A program made the position numbers and the translations under genes. From Macrolepiota albuminosa (taxonomy: Eukaryota; Basidiomycota; Agaricomycetes; Agaricales; Agaricaceae): a DNA stretch of 64,000 nucleotides. Position 1 is the first letter of the stretch. Every line of letters starts with the position of its first letter. The DNA lies in the NCBI GenBank assembly GCA_027475525.1, contig JAMWFC010000132.1, forward strand, positions 729,074 through 793,073, written 5' to 3'. Positions 33,601-45,696 of this stretch are shown here, piece after piece. The notes under the pieces are model-generated. The model had not been told where the DNA came from, did no database searches, and was given only the letters and a program-made list of their open reading frames with translations.

Positions 33601-36600
33601 TATTTTCAGATCCACATACAATTTGAGTTCCATCAGGTGAAAAAGCAACAGATGTGATTTTATCCCCATAGTTTTCTAACTCTTGCACTGTTTTCCCAGT
33701 TGAGACATTCCACACAAACAAAAGGTCACCATTACTAGACACAATTTGAGTTCCATCAGGTGAATATGCAACACCATTTACTTCAAAGTCAGTAGATATT
33801 TTTAGCATTGGTGTTTCCATTCTAGAACCCTCAATCAATGGCAAAAATTTGAATTGATTTTTCTGTTGTGTGATAAAATTGCCACTCTCCCATGTTGCTA
33901 ATGCAGACAAATAAAGATGAGGAGTTGACAATGCTATCTCATTTGCACCAAAATATTTGGCAAAGTTTACAGCATCCTGAAGATCTTTTCTTACATTTAG
34001 AGCTTTCTTTGTATACTATATGTCACCATAAGCTTGATAAACATGACTAGACTAAATTAGAAGTCTTACTTTAAAGAGCTTTTGAGCTACTTGTTGAAGA
34101 GTTGTACCACACTCATGAGATAATTGCATGAGATTCATAGTTTCTATCCAGAAGAGAAGTTTACAATGAAGAAACTCTGATATTTTATTTAAAATTTTTT
34201 CAGATGTACTAGAGTCAAGAGTATTGGTGATAGCTTGAATTGTATGATAAACCCAGTATTTGCATGCATATTTTAATTCAGTAGAAATTTTCCTTTTTTT
34301 AATTTCAAGATCAGGCACTTGTTTATCAAATAAAAAAGATGATTCAAGATCACAAATATTAAATTTGAGGCCTGTCATCATGATGTTGAAACACTGAGTA
34401 GCAAGAAAGTTATTATGATCAACTGCATTACAACTCATTTTCAATTCATATTTTTCCACAGTGAAATTTGAACAAGCTTGTTCAAAAACAAAGTCAGGAA
34501 AGGATGCATGATACCAAAAAACACATTCATCTTTAATAAAAAGAACTGCATGGAGTTTTTGAACAACATTTTGAGCTTGGTCCATATCTTTAGAATCATT
34601 GAGTATTGCAGCAAGAGAAGGAGATATACGCTCTTCTGCACAAAGAAGAGTATGTAAAACTTTTAACCGAGCATTTAAATCATCATTTTCAAAGCCAGTA
34701 AAAGCTTCATATAGAATTTGACAATAAATATTATTAACTTGTGAAAATTGATTTGTTTGCAGAGAATGTGCATAAGGTGTAAGTAATTTTTTCAATTTGT
34801 TTTCTTGTTCCATTGAAGTAGATCCATTAGGATAAGATATATATTTAACTGCAGTTGAAGCATATATAAAGAGACCATCTGCTTTCTTTGCAAGAGCATC
34901 AAGTCTATGATCATTTTTAAGTTTTGGAAGACTACAATGCAAGTATGTTTCAATATCTTTTTGAACATCTTCTTTAGCAACATCATATAGATGACAAACA
35001 GTCTTTGATGTAAATGATTCACATAAAAGAGCAAGTTCAGGATCTGGTCAACTTGTAACAAGAAATTTGAGGCCAGACAAGTAATTATCATTGATTAATG
35101 TAAAAAGATCTTTGAGAAAATTTGACCCTTCTCCTTCTTGAATTTCATCCAAAGCATCAATAACAATAAGATGTGAAAAAAGATTGGCACAACGTTTTTT
35201 TATAGATTTTTGCCATGGATCAGCTAAAAGATCTTTCATTTGCTTTGAAGATATATTAACTGAGTCCCACTTTTCAAAATTGTTCAAGGAATGTACAAAT
35301 AGGCTAGAGTTCCGAGCAAGCTGGCGTACAAGTGTTGGGATGATGAATTTCCGATATTTTGTATCATGAAATTGTCGAGAGCAAAAAAATGTTGCTTGAA
35401 GTTTACAATGCATATTGAAAGCCTCATTACTGAAATGCTGGGCCACAGTATATGCAATTGTTGATTTTCCTGATCCTGCTTGGCCATTTAACCAAAAGAC
35501 ACAGGGACACCCTGGTGTTCTATCTTGTGCCCATTCATAAATTTGTTCAAGAATAGAGAGACGAGTATTTGGAGTGCAAGGTCCACGAGACAACTGTTTT
35601 TTATCTTCCAAATCAGCATTAAAGACTGCTTTGTGTGAATAAGGCCAGGTATCAAGTTGAAGTTGCTAATAAATATGTTAAATTGCATCCATTACTTGTA
35701 CCAACAGTTAAACTACCTTAAGTGTTTGGAATATAGAAAATGTATACCTATCAATGTGAAGCATGATTTGTCGCTAAGAAAAGTTTCAGTATCACCATTG
35801 CTGATAAGCACATAGATTTTAAAAAACATACATAAAAGGTATTAATATTATTATCAACATTTCTGAGAATTTCCTGGATTTCTGTCTTAACTTGTTTATT
35901 TTTCAAAACATCTTTCCATAATCTGTTGTTTTCTAGTTTATAAAGCTTAGAAAAATCTTCAAGAAGGATTCTATATTTTGGTAAGACAAGTGATGAGAAT
36001 TTAACTATCATGCATACCTTGAAAAATCTTGTTTCATCTTTGTTGAGACTGTATCTGCTACATCCTCACTGACCAAAGCTTCTCCTATAATTTCAACTTG
36101 TTTTTTGATGCTAGTCATCGACTCCTTGAGTGTTTCATAGTTATTATGCACAGCCTACATTTAGTTTAGCAAAGCACTCAGGGAAGTACAATAAGAATGT
36201 ACATTTCCAAGGTGAATAAGCATGTTGACAGCAACAATTGGTACTTTGAAAGGTGTCCCTTCAAGTAACTTCTCTGCCTGTCCAAGAATAATTTCGAGGC
36301 CATGCCAAGCAGTATTGAGTCCATGCTTAGCCTTTGAGCCATGAAAATAACCTATTGAAAATGAGTTGGTTGTATCTTTGTTTCAATCAATTATCTACCT
36401 GGTTTAGTCTTGTCAGTTTCTTCCAACACAATTTCAGAAGAAATGGCATTGGATGTCCAAGGGTTTCCACTACCTATTACTAGCTGCTCAAACTCTGTAA
36501 TGTAAGAACATTGATGGACTCACCACCCTCTGTCTGCTCAGCTGTACCCGATGAAACATTTGTTTTTTTAAGGGTATTGGGATGAGAAGAAATTCCTTCA

Positions 36601-36904
36601 TTCGAAATGACCATGGCAGGACCTTGCGGACCTGAGGATGGATGTCAGAATTCTCATCGTCAGAAACTAATAGTAGGTAGATACTAATAATGGGCACTCC
36701 AGGCGACCCTTGAATGCTTGCAGTTGGGACATCTGTGGTTACAGTTGCACTTGGATGCTCCGATGCGCTTTGAGGAGAAGGCGATGGAGCTCGGCTGCCA
36801 GGCTTCTTGAAAAGGTCCTTTACTGGAGCAAGAAGGTGACGTTGAACCCATTTCCTGTTTGAGCGTTGAGCATGCATATCTTGTTTCTGAGCGTTGTGCG
36901 ACAT
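30692..36904 (-). pseudogene. NACHT-WD40 NOD-like receptor (HET-E/NWD type) with one nonsense codon
   Basis: The start at 36904 gives a Ser/Pro-rich N-terminus (WVQRHLLAPVKDLFKK). Small exons at about 36320-36160, 36150-36010 and 36010-35830 encode a helical N-terminal domain. The NACHT exon (about 35667-34053) has Walker A GQAGSGKST (about 35455) and Walker B LIVIDALDE (about 35150). TGA at 35050-35048 interrupts FLVTS-PDPEL where this family normally has Arg (CGA), so it looks like a C-to-T change at a CpG. A 54-nt intron (34052-33999) leads in phase 0 to the WD40 exon ending at 30692. That exon has about 21 repeats of roughly 42 residues with the core FSPDGTQIVSGS and VWDVSTG, followed by a conserved tail (DGWI..., LWVPP). 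Such proteins act as cytosolic receptors in fungal non-self recognition. If the TGA is real the protein would end before the WD repeats. Confidence 0.85.
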
Positions 36905-38225
36905 AGCAATAGGACAATCTCGTAGTGGACGTTGATAGTTGAGGTTCGGTTGTAAAGAACAAGCAAACGTGTCGTTCTCCCATGAGTACCATCAATCATC
37001 TGATCATCTTTTCACAGCGTTTTCTAGATTTAAATCAAAAAATGACCGGTCTTGTCAGAGCTGAGAAAAACAAATGCCAATTTGAGGACAATGTGTAGTA
37101 CGTTAGTCCCAATCGTGTCGAAAAGTTCCCATTAGGACTTCTATATCACGACAATGCTCACACGACAAGGTAGCATACAGTGGCGAGTATGTCCGCTGAC
37201 TCGAACGTTTCAGTCCCATCTGTAATGATCGCCAGCCTCACAACATTTGTCATTGATCAAGAGCATCATGTACGTGGGCTGCGGGGCTGCGACAAATGTG
37301 TAATGCGATTATATAGGAGCAAGAAAACAACGTGGGATGCAAAGTACGTACTTAGATCAGGTGCATGAGGTTAGTTCGGGTTCTGAGTCACATGAGGAAG
37401 ATGTACGTCGTCTTTTTTTGATCAAAGGGGATGGGCCGCTGCAACGCACGGCAAGACCGAGGTCTACGGGTTGTCGGAAAGGTGACGCTGTGTGGACGTG
37501 GCAGTGTCAGCGTGACACTGTCAGCGTGACGTGCCAGCATGACATTCGAGGGTACGGTAATTTATGAGTAAATGAATAGAATTCGTCCCCGTTTATGTAG
37601 ACGTCAGTATCGAAACTGCATAGATTGATGTCCGTAACCATAATATATAAAAAAAAAGGCATAAATGTATCAAAAAAAAATGTCATAATTTCGAAAAACC
37701 ATTCTTCAGTTCTCATCGTCGTCCCTGTAGGCGTAGAACGTGTTTGCGTCGACACGGCCGCCGTACAGGAATAGATACATCCCTGTGCGACGCGGCCTCG
37801 CGTTCGTAGCCTGTAAATGGGTTGATTCGACCAATCATAGCGAAAAAAAATGCAACGAACCTGTCCGTTGTAACAATTGGGTGCTTTCCTCCCCATAACT
37901 CCCTTGCAGCGCTTCAATGAGCCAACAACGTACGCGTACGCACGCCTGACCATTTATCAGGCATTCAGAGCAAAAAAGAAGGCACAAGGCCACTTACTTC
38001 ATGCCTTGAACCACACCAGTCACTCTGCCTCCCCTTTTTCCGATTTTACGCGACGGATCGCCGTCGACGGTTCGGGAAACCGCATGCGATGATTCATCGA
38101 AAGTCGAAGAGCAATTCATGGACGTTGTGAGGTCAAAAATAACGTCGAATAAAGCGTTCACGGCTGGGCAACGTCTGGGACGCTGTGACGATCCCAATGC
38201 ATTGAATCACGCGTGACGGTCACAA
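36905..38225. other. Intergenic; no supported gene
   Basis: Normal CpG content. Open stretches on both strands (for example 37953-37507 minus) show no domain. Short imperfect repeats of GTGTCAGCGTGAC occur at about 37505-37535. Confidence 0.4.
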
Positions 38226-38730
38226 ATACCCTACCTGCGCCTCAACGTCGCTCCCGTTGGCCTTTAAACGGCCAACGTTGTCCCCCTTCGTCATCCTTGA
38301 TGTCCCTGTACGCGGGTTAGATACATTGTGCCCTGCCTGCACCTCAACGTCGCTTCCGTTGGCCTTAAAACAGCCAACGTCGGCCCTCTTCGTCGTCTTT
38401 GATGCCTCCGCACGCGGTTTGACGGTCACCAATACCTACCTGCGCCTCAACGTCGCTCCCGTTGGCCTTTAAACGGCCAACGTTGTCCCCCTTCGTCATC
38501 CTTGATGTCCCTGTACGCGGGTTAGATACATTGTGCCCTGCCTGCACCTCCGGCCAACGTTGTCCCCCTTCGTCATCCTTGATGTCCCTGTACGCGGGTT
38601 AGATACATTGTGCCCTGCCTGCACCTCGACGTCGCTCCCGTTGGCCTTAAAACAGCCAACGTCGGCCCTCTTCGTCCTCTTTGATGCCTCCGCACGTGGT
38701 TTGGAATATATTCGGCACGCCCTATAATAT
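38226..38730 (+). repeat. Minisatellite, unit about 100 bases in two alternating types
   Basis: Units share CCTGC(G/A)CCTCAACGTCGC, TTGGCCTTTAAACGGCCAACG (type a) or TTGGCCTTAAAACAGCCAACG (type b), and CCTTGATGTCCC or CTTTGATGCCTCC. A degenerate unit recurs at about 38800-38870. A 77-base duplication (38474-38627) is superimposed and breaks the period. Confidence 0.75.
38474..38627 (+). repeat. 77-base tandem duplication 8
   Basis: Offset exactly 77 (CGGCCAACGTTGTCCCCC at 38474 and 38551), inside the minisatellite whose own period is about 100. Confidence 0.9.
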
Positions 38731-38999
38731 AAATCATGAGGTCGGGACGCGGTTTACAAGTATGACGCGATGATTGATCACATAAAACCCACCCCCGCAT
38801 CATCATCGCTCCCGTTGGCTGATATTAGCCCTCGCGTGGTCCTTGGAGCATCTGCACGCGGGTTTGAACTTGTATGCACGTCCTATTATCGAAATAATGT
38901 GTTCGGAGCATAGCTAACAAGTCTTACGCAGCATTTTATCCCAAATACGTCGCCTACGCATCAGCATTGCTGAAGTCCCGTGGCAAGAGCACGAAGGCA

Positions 39000-39480
39000 C
39001 TAACCATGTAATATAAAACCACGATGGTCTCTTTGTCCAGCACGTCGACAAGCTGCGAGCCATAAGCCGTAACGAACCTGTTCCAGACCGTCTACATCTT
39101 CATTGCCGACAGGGGCGCGAGAGTGGATATTATCGGAAAAGGATATTGAAGGCGTGGGATGAGGACTAGCGGGATACCGTGATGACATACAGACATCGTC
39201 ATTAGTACCGAATACATTCATCGTGTTCCTAATATTTTCTGCGTCTCCGGTTGGGTTATATCCAGGTACGATGAGATCGGCTGAGGTAAAAATATTAGGA
39301 ACATTTGTTCCCAGATACCATGAAGCTTGAGCGTGAGGATGGACGCCGAAGGTATGGATGGGATAATGCAAAGCAGTCAATTCTACAAGCTCTATCACAG
39401 ATTTAGCACCAATAGGATGGTCCTGGCCATACCCAAGTTTTATGCGCGGATGAACAAAGGTACCGCCTGAGAAATCCAGA
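39000..39480 (-). CDS. Hypothetical protein fragment
   Basis: The minus-strand frame is open from about 39480 through FSGGTFVHPRIKLGYGQDHP to 39000, with sense-looking composition (IELVELTALHYPIHTFG). I do not recognise the family. The 5' end and any introns are not resolved; 39480-40150 may hold upstream exons. Confidence 0.3.
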
Positions 39481-40427
39481 GACCTTTAGAGTGATTGGTG
39501 AGAATTATATGTTGGCAAAGAAGGACAGACAGTCTTTTGCATCCCTGGCTGCGTTTAAATGACGTGGCGTCCAGTGACCATGCACAGGAATAACCATTAA
39601 GTAGTTAACAAATTTGACTGGCTTACGTTAACGCCGATGCAGTGTGAGCACAACGGTTAATGATGTTCTGCCCTGCTGAGTCCTGTAACAGAAATAGAAA
39701 CGGTGACTCCGATTCCTTGATATCTAGCAGGATAATGAATAATTCATAGATGTTTGTTATTAAAGAAAAAGTAATGGACAACTTCGTACCTGTGTCAATA
39801 TCAAATCGGGGCTTTTCATTTTTTCGCCTGAATTGTGAGAGGAAGGGAAAGTGAGCAAGTTTTTATGCTTTACATTCTTCTCCTGTGTTTGAGACGTAGG
39901 ATATTCAATCGCCAATTCCAAAGCTTATAATCAGCTGTGATCCAACGATGTCAATGCTGTCAAACCTAGAAAGAACTAATAAGAACAAACTGCCCCGTAG
40001 TCCTGGAGACACGTAGTCTTTCGTCTATATGCCGACTTTACCCACATTTGCATTTGGCTGCATATGACCCGCCAGTGTGACTATATGACGTTTTCAGAAC
40101 ATATAGCCGTGCGGGTGAGAGGAGACATACCTAGCACTTTGAATGTCGACAACGCATGCTTGAGCGACTCCCATGAGAGCGGATGCTGACAATGAAACTG
40201 CTCGTGGGTGCACGGGGATTGCCGCAGATCTGTCAGGTCACGTTATATAAAGTCTTCCCATGCTCTATTCTAGAATAAACTGCTGGTTCCAGAACTGGTT
40301 ACATCAGAAAGTGCCAAACATGGCGGTCTCGGCTCCTGCAACAGCTGACAAATAGTTGTGTATGTTTATCGTTATTGTATGATTTGTATTTGATTGACCC
40401 ATCTGTTCTTGTTCTGCAATTGTCACC
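39481..40427. other. Intergenic; no supported gene
   Basis: No clear coding signal on either strand. The region between two diverging units probably holds the promoter of the gene starting at 40428. Confidence 0.35.
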
Positions 40428-43400
40428 ATGGACGGTACAATGTCATCTAGCCACCCTCGCATTGACAACTCTAAGTTTTACAATCACTCTTGGTATTCAG
40501 ACGTTGTTCCTAACACTCCTGACCTGTCCTCTCACTTTGACAGCACACCTGTGGCGGCAAGTTGATTAGGTTTTTTTCATGCATGCTCTGCTGACCTATT
40601 CAAGGCTCTTGCACGTGTGTTGTCTGATGAAGAAAAAAATATTTCTCTTGCTAGCCGTTCAGACGTATTCTCCATATTTCGAGATACTATAAATGATGTC
40701 CCTGTTTATTGTGTACCGAAAGATAAGGCACTCGAAGCCTTTTTCAAAGTCATTTTATCATATCGTGTACTCGACATATACACCCTTGTGTGTGAGGATA
40801 AGATGCGCCCTCCACGAACCTCAGGGCCAATGACGGAGAATAGTCGATCAGTAGGTTCATCCCTATTACCCATTTCATTGATTGAGTTTGTATTTTAGCC
40901 GGTAAACCCTTTAAACTCACTCCCAAACCTTATTGGGAAATTCCATAAAAACCTCGTACAACATCTGAATTTTAGCCGGTAAACCCTTTAAACTCACTCC
41001 CAAACCTTATTGGGAAATTCCATAAAAACCTCGTACAACATCTGAATAAAATACATGCCGAATCTAGAGGAGAACGACCGAGAGACCGCCCCACCCCAAA
41101 GTTTACAGGTCCACGCATGAAGCTGTATTCCGAACTCACGTCTCGGGTCAGCAATAAGGGTGTTCAAAACACCATAATCAATCTTACAAGTGCGGCGCTA
41201 CATCTGAGTTGTCTATTGAAGGTAATCTTAATTGATATCAATTTGAATGTCCATTAAAGTTGCCTCAGGGTAACCTCTATTTACTGTCCGATATCAAGGC
41301 AATCGAAAATATCATCGTTGACGAGTATTGTCCTTCCCGTCCTTATTAGAATGTCTGCTCATTGTCTTCGATGTGTATAGCGAAAGCAGGTCTAGCGACC
41401 AAGATCAATTAAAATACCTTCATACCGCGCATGGCAGTGCCATCGATGGTGCCGGTTCATATGGTTGCTCGACTATTATGCACAACGCACTTTATTTGGC
41501 ATTGCTCGTATCCCCGCTCATGTTACTTCTTCCTCGTGAGTATGGGGTACTAACCGGTAAAGACTCCCTGCTACAGGTAAATTGATCTACCTTTTATTTT
41601 GTTTGAGCGACTCTGATTGCTTCCAAAGCTTTGGAGGCATGTTGGAGGGCTCGAACGTCCACGTATCATCGTCGAGGCGGATCGAGCATTATGGCGAGTG
41701 TTATTCTCGGCAGCTCAGGGTGGTGACCTGCTAACCGAGTTGTCATCTGCTTTGAGTACCCTGACCGATCAAATTAACGAAGCGGCACCTGCTTGGATCG
41801 AAATTGTATCCGTCCCTTCCCCTTCTAAGAAGCGTCTCTGCGATGCTTCGCTTGCTACTCCTGCATCGACCACTTCAACGAGCGACAAAACCCAACGAGA
41901 CGATGACGCAAGCCAGTTGTTTGGACCCGCTCCGTTCCCTGTTGGATCGGATGCCTTACCAGGACCCTCTAATCGCTCGGCAAGCCCGTCGGGTCACGTA
42001 GATGTTCCTCATCCAACCGTCGGCGACAAGCCTGATGGTTATGAGCAGTCTTCACCTACGAGGCCCGAGGTCACGTAGATGTTCCTCATCCAACCGTCGG
42101 CGACAAGCCTGATGGTTATGAGCAGTCTTCACCTACGAGGCCCGATTTTTTGACAACTTAGGGGACCTTATGGACGTCACACCTGATGATTCCCGTATTG
42201 ACCCGTCTCCTAGTACAGATGCACTTGTCCGTGCATCGGAAGACACCACAGGTTCCGAAAACCTCAACCAGTTAACCGATGTACCTTCCTCTCCAAATAA
42301 CGTCCGTGCGTCGGAGGACGCTATGGACGTATCGCCCGTTATTTCCAATCGTGACGTTGAGAATTCCCCTGAACCAGACCCTATGGACGTGACGCCCGAC
42401 GTTTCGAACGTCGAGGATTCCCCTGCAGGTGACCGTGAGGTCAATCATACCAATTCTAATACGGCACCTGCTACTGGGGCACCTCTTCCCAATACAGAAG
42501 CACCGGATGGAGAGCAGATGACACCCGTAGTTACCGGTATTGGTTCATTAACTTTGGTCAACGCCTCCGAGACAACAGTTAACGACGACCTGCCTTCTTC
42601 CGAACTGGTGGTGACTGTCGGCCCCGCTAAGACTTCTAAAAACAACCGGAGAAAATCGGCGCGTATTGCGGCTAAAAACAAGCGACGTAGTACGGCACCC
42701 TTGACGCCTAGGAAGAGGAAAAGAAACTTTACGAGTAAGGCGCACGTTGACTCAGATAGCGCGAGCGAGTCTCCCATGTTGGACTCGGATGGCGCTAGCG
42801 ATTCCTCCAATGACTCTGCTGAGGTAACGGCGGTTGCTTCACCCCTTGAAAATGTTGAGACAGATCGGGGTTATATTGACCTGACCCTTGAGTCTACGGT
42901 GAGTGACTGTCTATGTATTGGTCAACTGGTTGTGATTCTGGGTTTAGGATGATGAGGATAGCCATATGGTCAAAAACCCGAATCGTCTCGATCTCTCAGA
43001 ATCATGGATCCTCCGTGAAGGGGACGCCGTACAAATACCTTTGACTGGCAGCAATGGGGTATTTGAATACACGCCAAAATTTCACGTGCGTATATATTCT
43101 ATTCCGTTATAGTAGCCTTCCGTTCACTGCTCTGTAGCTTGACAGGGACCTTCTTTGGTTTCGCAGAATGTATGCCGCATCTATTGCTCGTCGGGATCGA
43201 CCCTCGTCCGTGAAGGTGATGACTCAAACCGAGTATCACTCTTCATCTCCGCTTGCTCTCTCGAAAATATTGGCATCGCAATCATGCATTCTTGTTATTG
43301 GGAACCAGCATATTGACCCGGGCTTCAATGCGCGCTCCTTATCAGATGTATGTGTCCTGGACAATGTTATCCAGGTGCATGGTACGTTCTCCTTTGTTTT

Positions 43401-45314
43401 ATTATTATTGTTGTTGTTGTTGTATTTAATTTAATTTAATTTGTTTTATTTTTTCCTGCAGATTTCACCATATCTGGTACCGAACGCTTGAAGCATGCAA
43501 CCCCTCGAGATCTTCTAAGGACACTGGAATCTTCGTACCCAAGATCATTAAGTGCTTTGGATATCCCTGCTTCCCTAGAAACTTTTCCGCGCCTCCCGTT
43601 CTCAAGCGACTCGGCTGTCTGGGGAAAAGTTCAAGGTCACGGGTACTGTAAAGTGGAGGATTTTTATCCAATTTCGGATATGCGATGGAATCTTGCATCT
43701 ACCAGCGGAACCCACCATTACTGGCACATCGATGCCAATGGTTTTGCTACCTTTGTCTTCGTCGAGACTGGCACGAAGTTGTGGTTCGTGGCGTCGCCCA
43801 AATCTGGAAATTACGATGACTTCGGAGCCTGGGATCTTTATGTTAACGATTTTTACACCAGAAAGCCAAACGATGAAAAGTGGGACGTCGAGCTACTTGT
43901 TCTGCAGCCGGGTTCCATGCTGTTTGTCCACTGGTTATTTCTTTTCCTTATATTATTTACTGATAATATATTATTACAGCATTATGCGCCCGTGTCTACC
44001 TCACGCCGTAGTTACTCCCATACCAACAATATGCCGCGGGGGTCATTTCTACAACACATCGACTCTCGCTGCCTCGATAATCGGCTTATATCACCATTAC
44101 GTTGCTTCCACATCAATATCCAACACCGACCACGCCTCCGCCTCATACACGGTGCTAATGCGCCTCCTCACCTATTTTGTCCTTGTTCTCGTCGACTCTG
44201 TGACCGAACACGGTACGTGTAGTCACCACCACATCTGTTTATACTGTTCACGTATGTGCAGATTACGACCATGGTCATGTTCCGGACACAAACTCATGGG
44301 ACGGTGTGCTGATCCTTCTTTGTCTATGCAACTATTTTGAGTTGCATGATGCACTTGTGTCTACGAACTATGCTTGGAGCGGCGACCTTCGATCCTTTGA
44401 GGTGTCCGTCAAAAACCGGGTCCGCGCGCAAAGGCTTATGTACTGGTTCTTCTCCAATCACGAACTTGAAAGCGAGTCCGATGGCAGTGTCATAACGGGT
44501 CTGCCTGCGCTTGAATACATATCGTCTCGATTCCTGGCTACACATGCTTGTGTACTTATGCACTACAAAAAGCTCGCGTGGCTGAATAATTTACGCGGGT
44601 CCGACGCAAACACCCCACCGTCAACAACTTGTATCAACATTCAATCCGTCCTCCGTGATGGACCTGCCTGGAAGGCATACACCCTCGTCCGTCCGCGTCT
44701 TGGTGCTTCCGATGTCGATCCTGCCGAATTGACGTTTGCATGGAGGGGAAGCCATACACCCTCGTCCGTCCGCGTCTTGGTGCTTCCGATGTCGATCCTG
44801 CCGAATTGACGTTTGCATGGAGGGGAAGCCGATACATTGTTCGCAGAGTTCCTACAGTTGACTTTTGTGAGTGTTTTCTGCGTCTAAGTCCTGACATTTC
44901 TCATCCTTCCTCAGCTTATCCGTACATCGACGGTTATGTTTGGCGCGACTTCACGATTGCACGCCAACTCGGCGTCACGCTCACAAATGCCAATCCCCGA
45001 CGCGACGAGGACGCTGACTTGTCTTGCTGGGTCGAATTTTCTGTTGATGACTTGAAATCTTACAATGCCTGCCCTGAGGTCGGTTATATCAGCGACACCC
45101 CCCCCGAATCTCCTGTACTCGCTCCTACAAACACGCCCCCCCGTAGTACCAGCCCCCGTCCTCCCAGCCCCCGTAGTCCCAGCCAAAGTGATACTTCGAG
45201 TAGCTCAAGCAGTGACGACGAATCATCGGACAGGCCCGGTGAGTTGCTCTGTACAGATATCAATATTGTACTCATTCGCGTAATCTAGCTGCTAAGCGAA
45301 TCCGGCGGTCCTAG
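40428..45314 (+). CDS. JmjC (cupin)-like domain protein, multi-exon
   Basis: The start ATG 40428 gives MDGTMSSSHPRIDNSKFYNH. Supported introns: about 40555-40604, 40851-40898, 41222-41268, 41577-41628, 42901-42949, 43086-43137, 43382-43461, 43934-43979, 44213-44261, 44867-44914 and 45239-45288. The last exon ends at 45314 with a basic tail (AAKRIRRS). The middle (42170-42900) is acidic with a Lys/Arg-rich segment (NRRKSARIAAKNKRRS). The JmjC-like fold lies at about 43680-44050: THHYWHIDANGFATFVFVET has the HxD metal pair, then GTKLWFVA, and after an intron PHAVVTPIPTICRGGHFYNT with the distal His. A Fe(II)/2-oxoglutarate oxygenase or histone demethylase role is inferred from fold only. Three 77-base duplications fall inside (40892, 41992, 44676). 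Removing the one at 44676 restores the frame. Frames near 41320 and 42100 remain unresolved. Confidence 0.65.
40892..41045 (+). repeat. 77-base tandem duplication 9
   Basis: Offset exactly 77 (ATTTTAGCCGGTAAACCC at 40892 and 40969). It duplicates an intron acceptor and exon start of the JmjC-like gene. Confidence 0.95.
41992..42145 (+). repeat. 77-base tandem duplication 10
   Basis: Offset exactly 77 (GGTCACGTAGATGTTCC at 41992 and 42069), in the JmjC-like gene. Confidence 0.95.
44676..44829 (+). repeat. 77-base tandem duplication 11
   Basis: Offset exactly 77 (CATACACCCTCGTCCGTCC at 44676 and 44753). Removing one copy joins the two frames of the JmjC-like gene. Confidence 0.95.
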
Positions 45315-45539
45315 CGATTTTTTTAATATATATTGTAGTTTATCTCGTGGCGCGGTTGTTTATTTTTTTTTTTTTCTTTTGTAAACTTAATATCGTGTAG
45401 ACCATCAAATAAGATGGTATATCCAGTGTCTCCAGTGCTTCAAAAGATTAAGATTGTTAAGTTGTTTACCACGCAGTAGCCTATAAAAACACTCGAGCCA
45501 GTGTTTGTATTTATCTCAAGCTATAGTACCCTGCTGCTG

Positions 45540-45690
45540 TAAGCTATCGCTCCAGCTATGGTTTACGTAAGCTGTTGCTACAGCAATATTTTATGTAAGC
45601 GGCTGCTCCAGCGACGATTTATGTAATCTGCCACTCCGTTATATTTTATGCAAGCTCCAGCGATGATTTATGTAATATGCCAGTCCGTTG
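45540..45690 (-). repeat. Degenerate 28-bp satellite array, left of the Helitron (inverted)
   Basis: Several degenerate units (GGTTTACGTAAGCTGTTGC, TTTATGTAAGCGGCTGCTCC and others) are the reverse complement of the unit repeated at 53649-53996. The array lies just beyond the 3' end of the Helitron gene. Confidence 0.65.
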
Positions 45691-45696
45691 ACGTGA

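Noticed and set aside
30692..33931. Regular repeats that look like a CRISPR-like or satellite array
   Set aside because: The period of about 126 bases translates into WD40 repeats in one frame, so it is a coding repeat.
37507..37953. 148-codon minus-strand ORF
   Set aside because: No domain, no supporting introns, composition unlike neighbouring coding exons.
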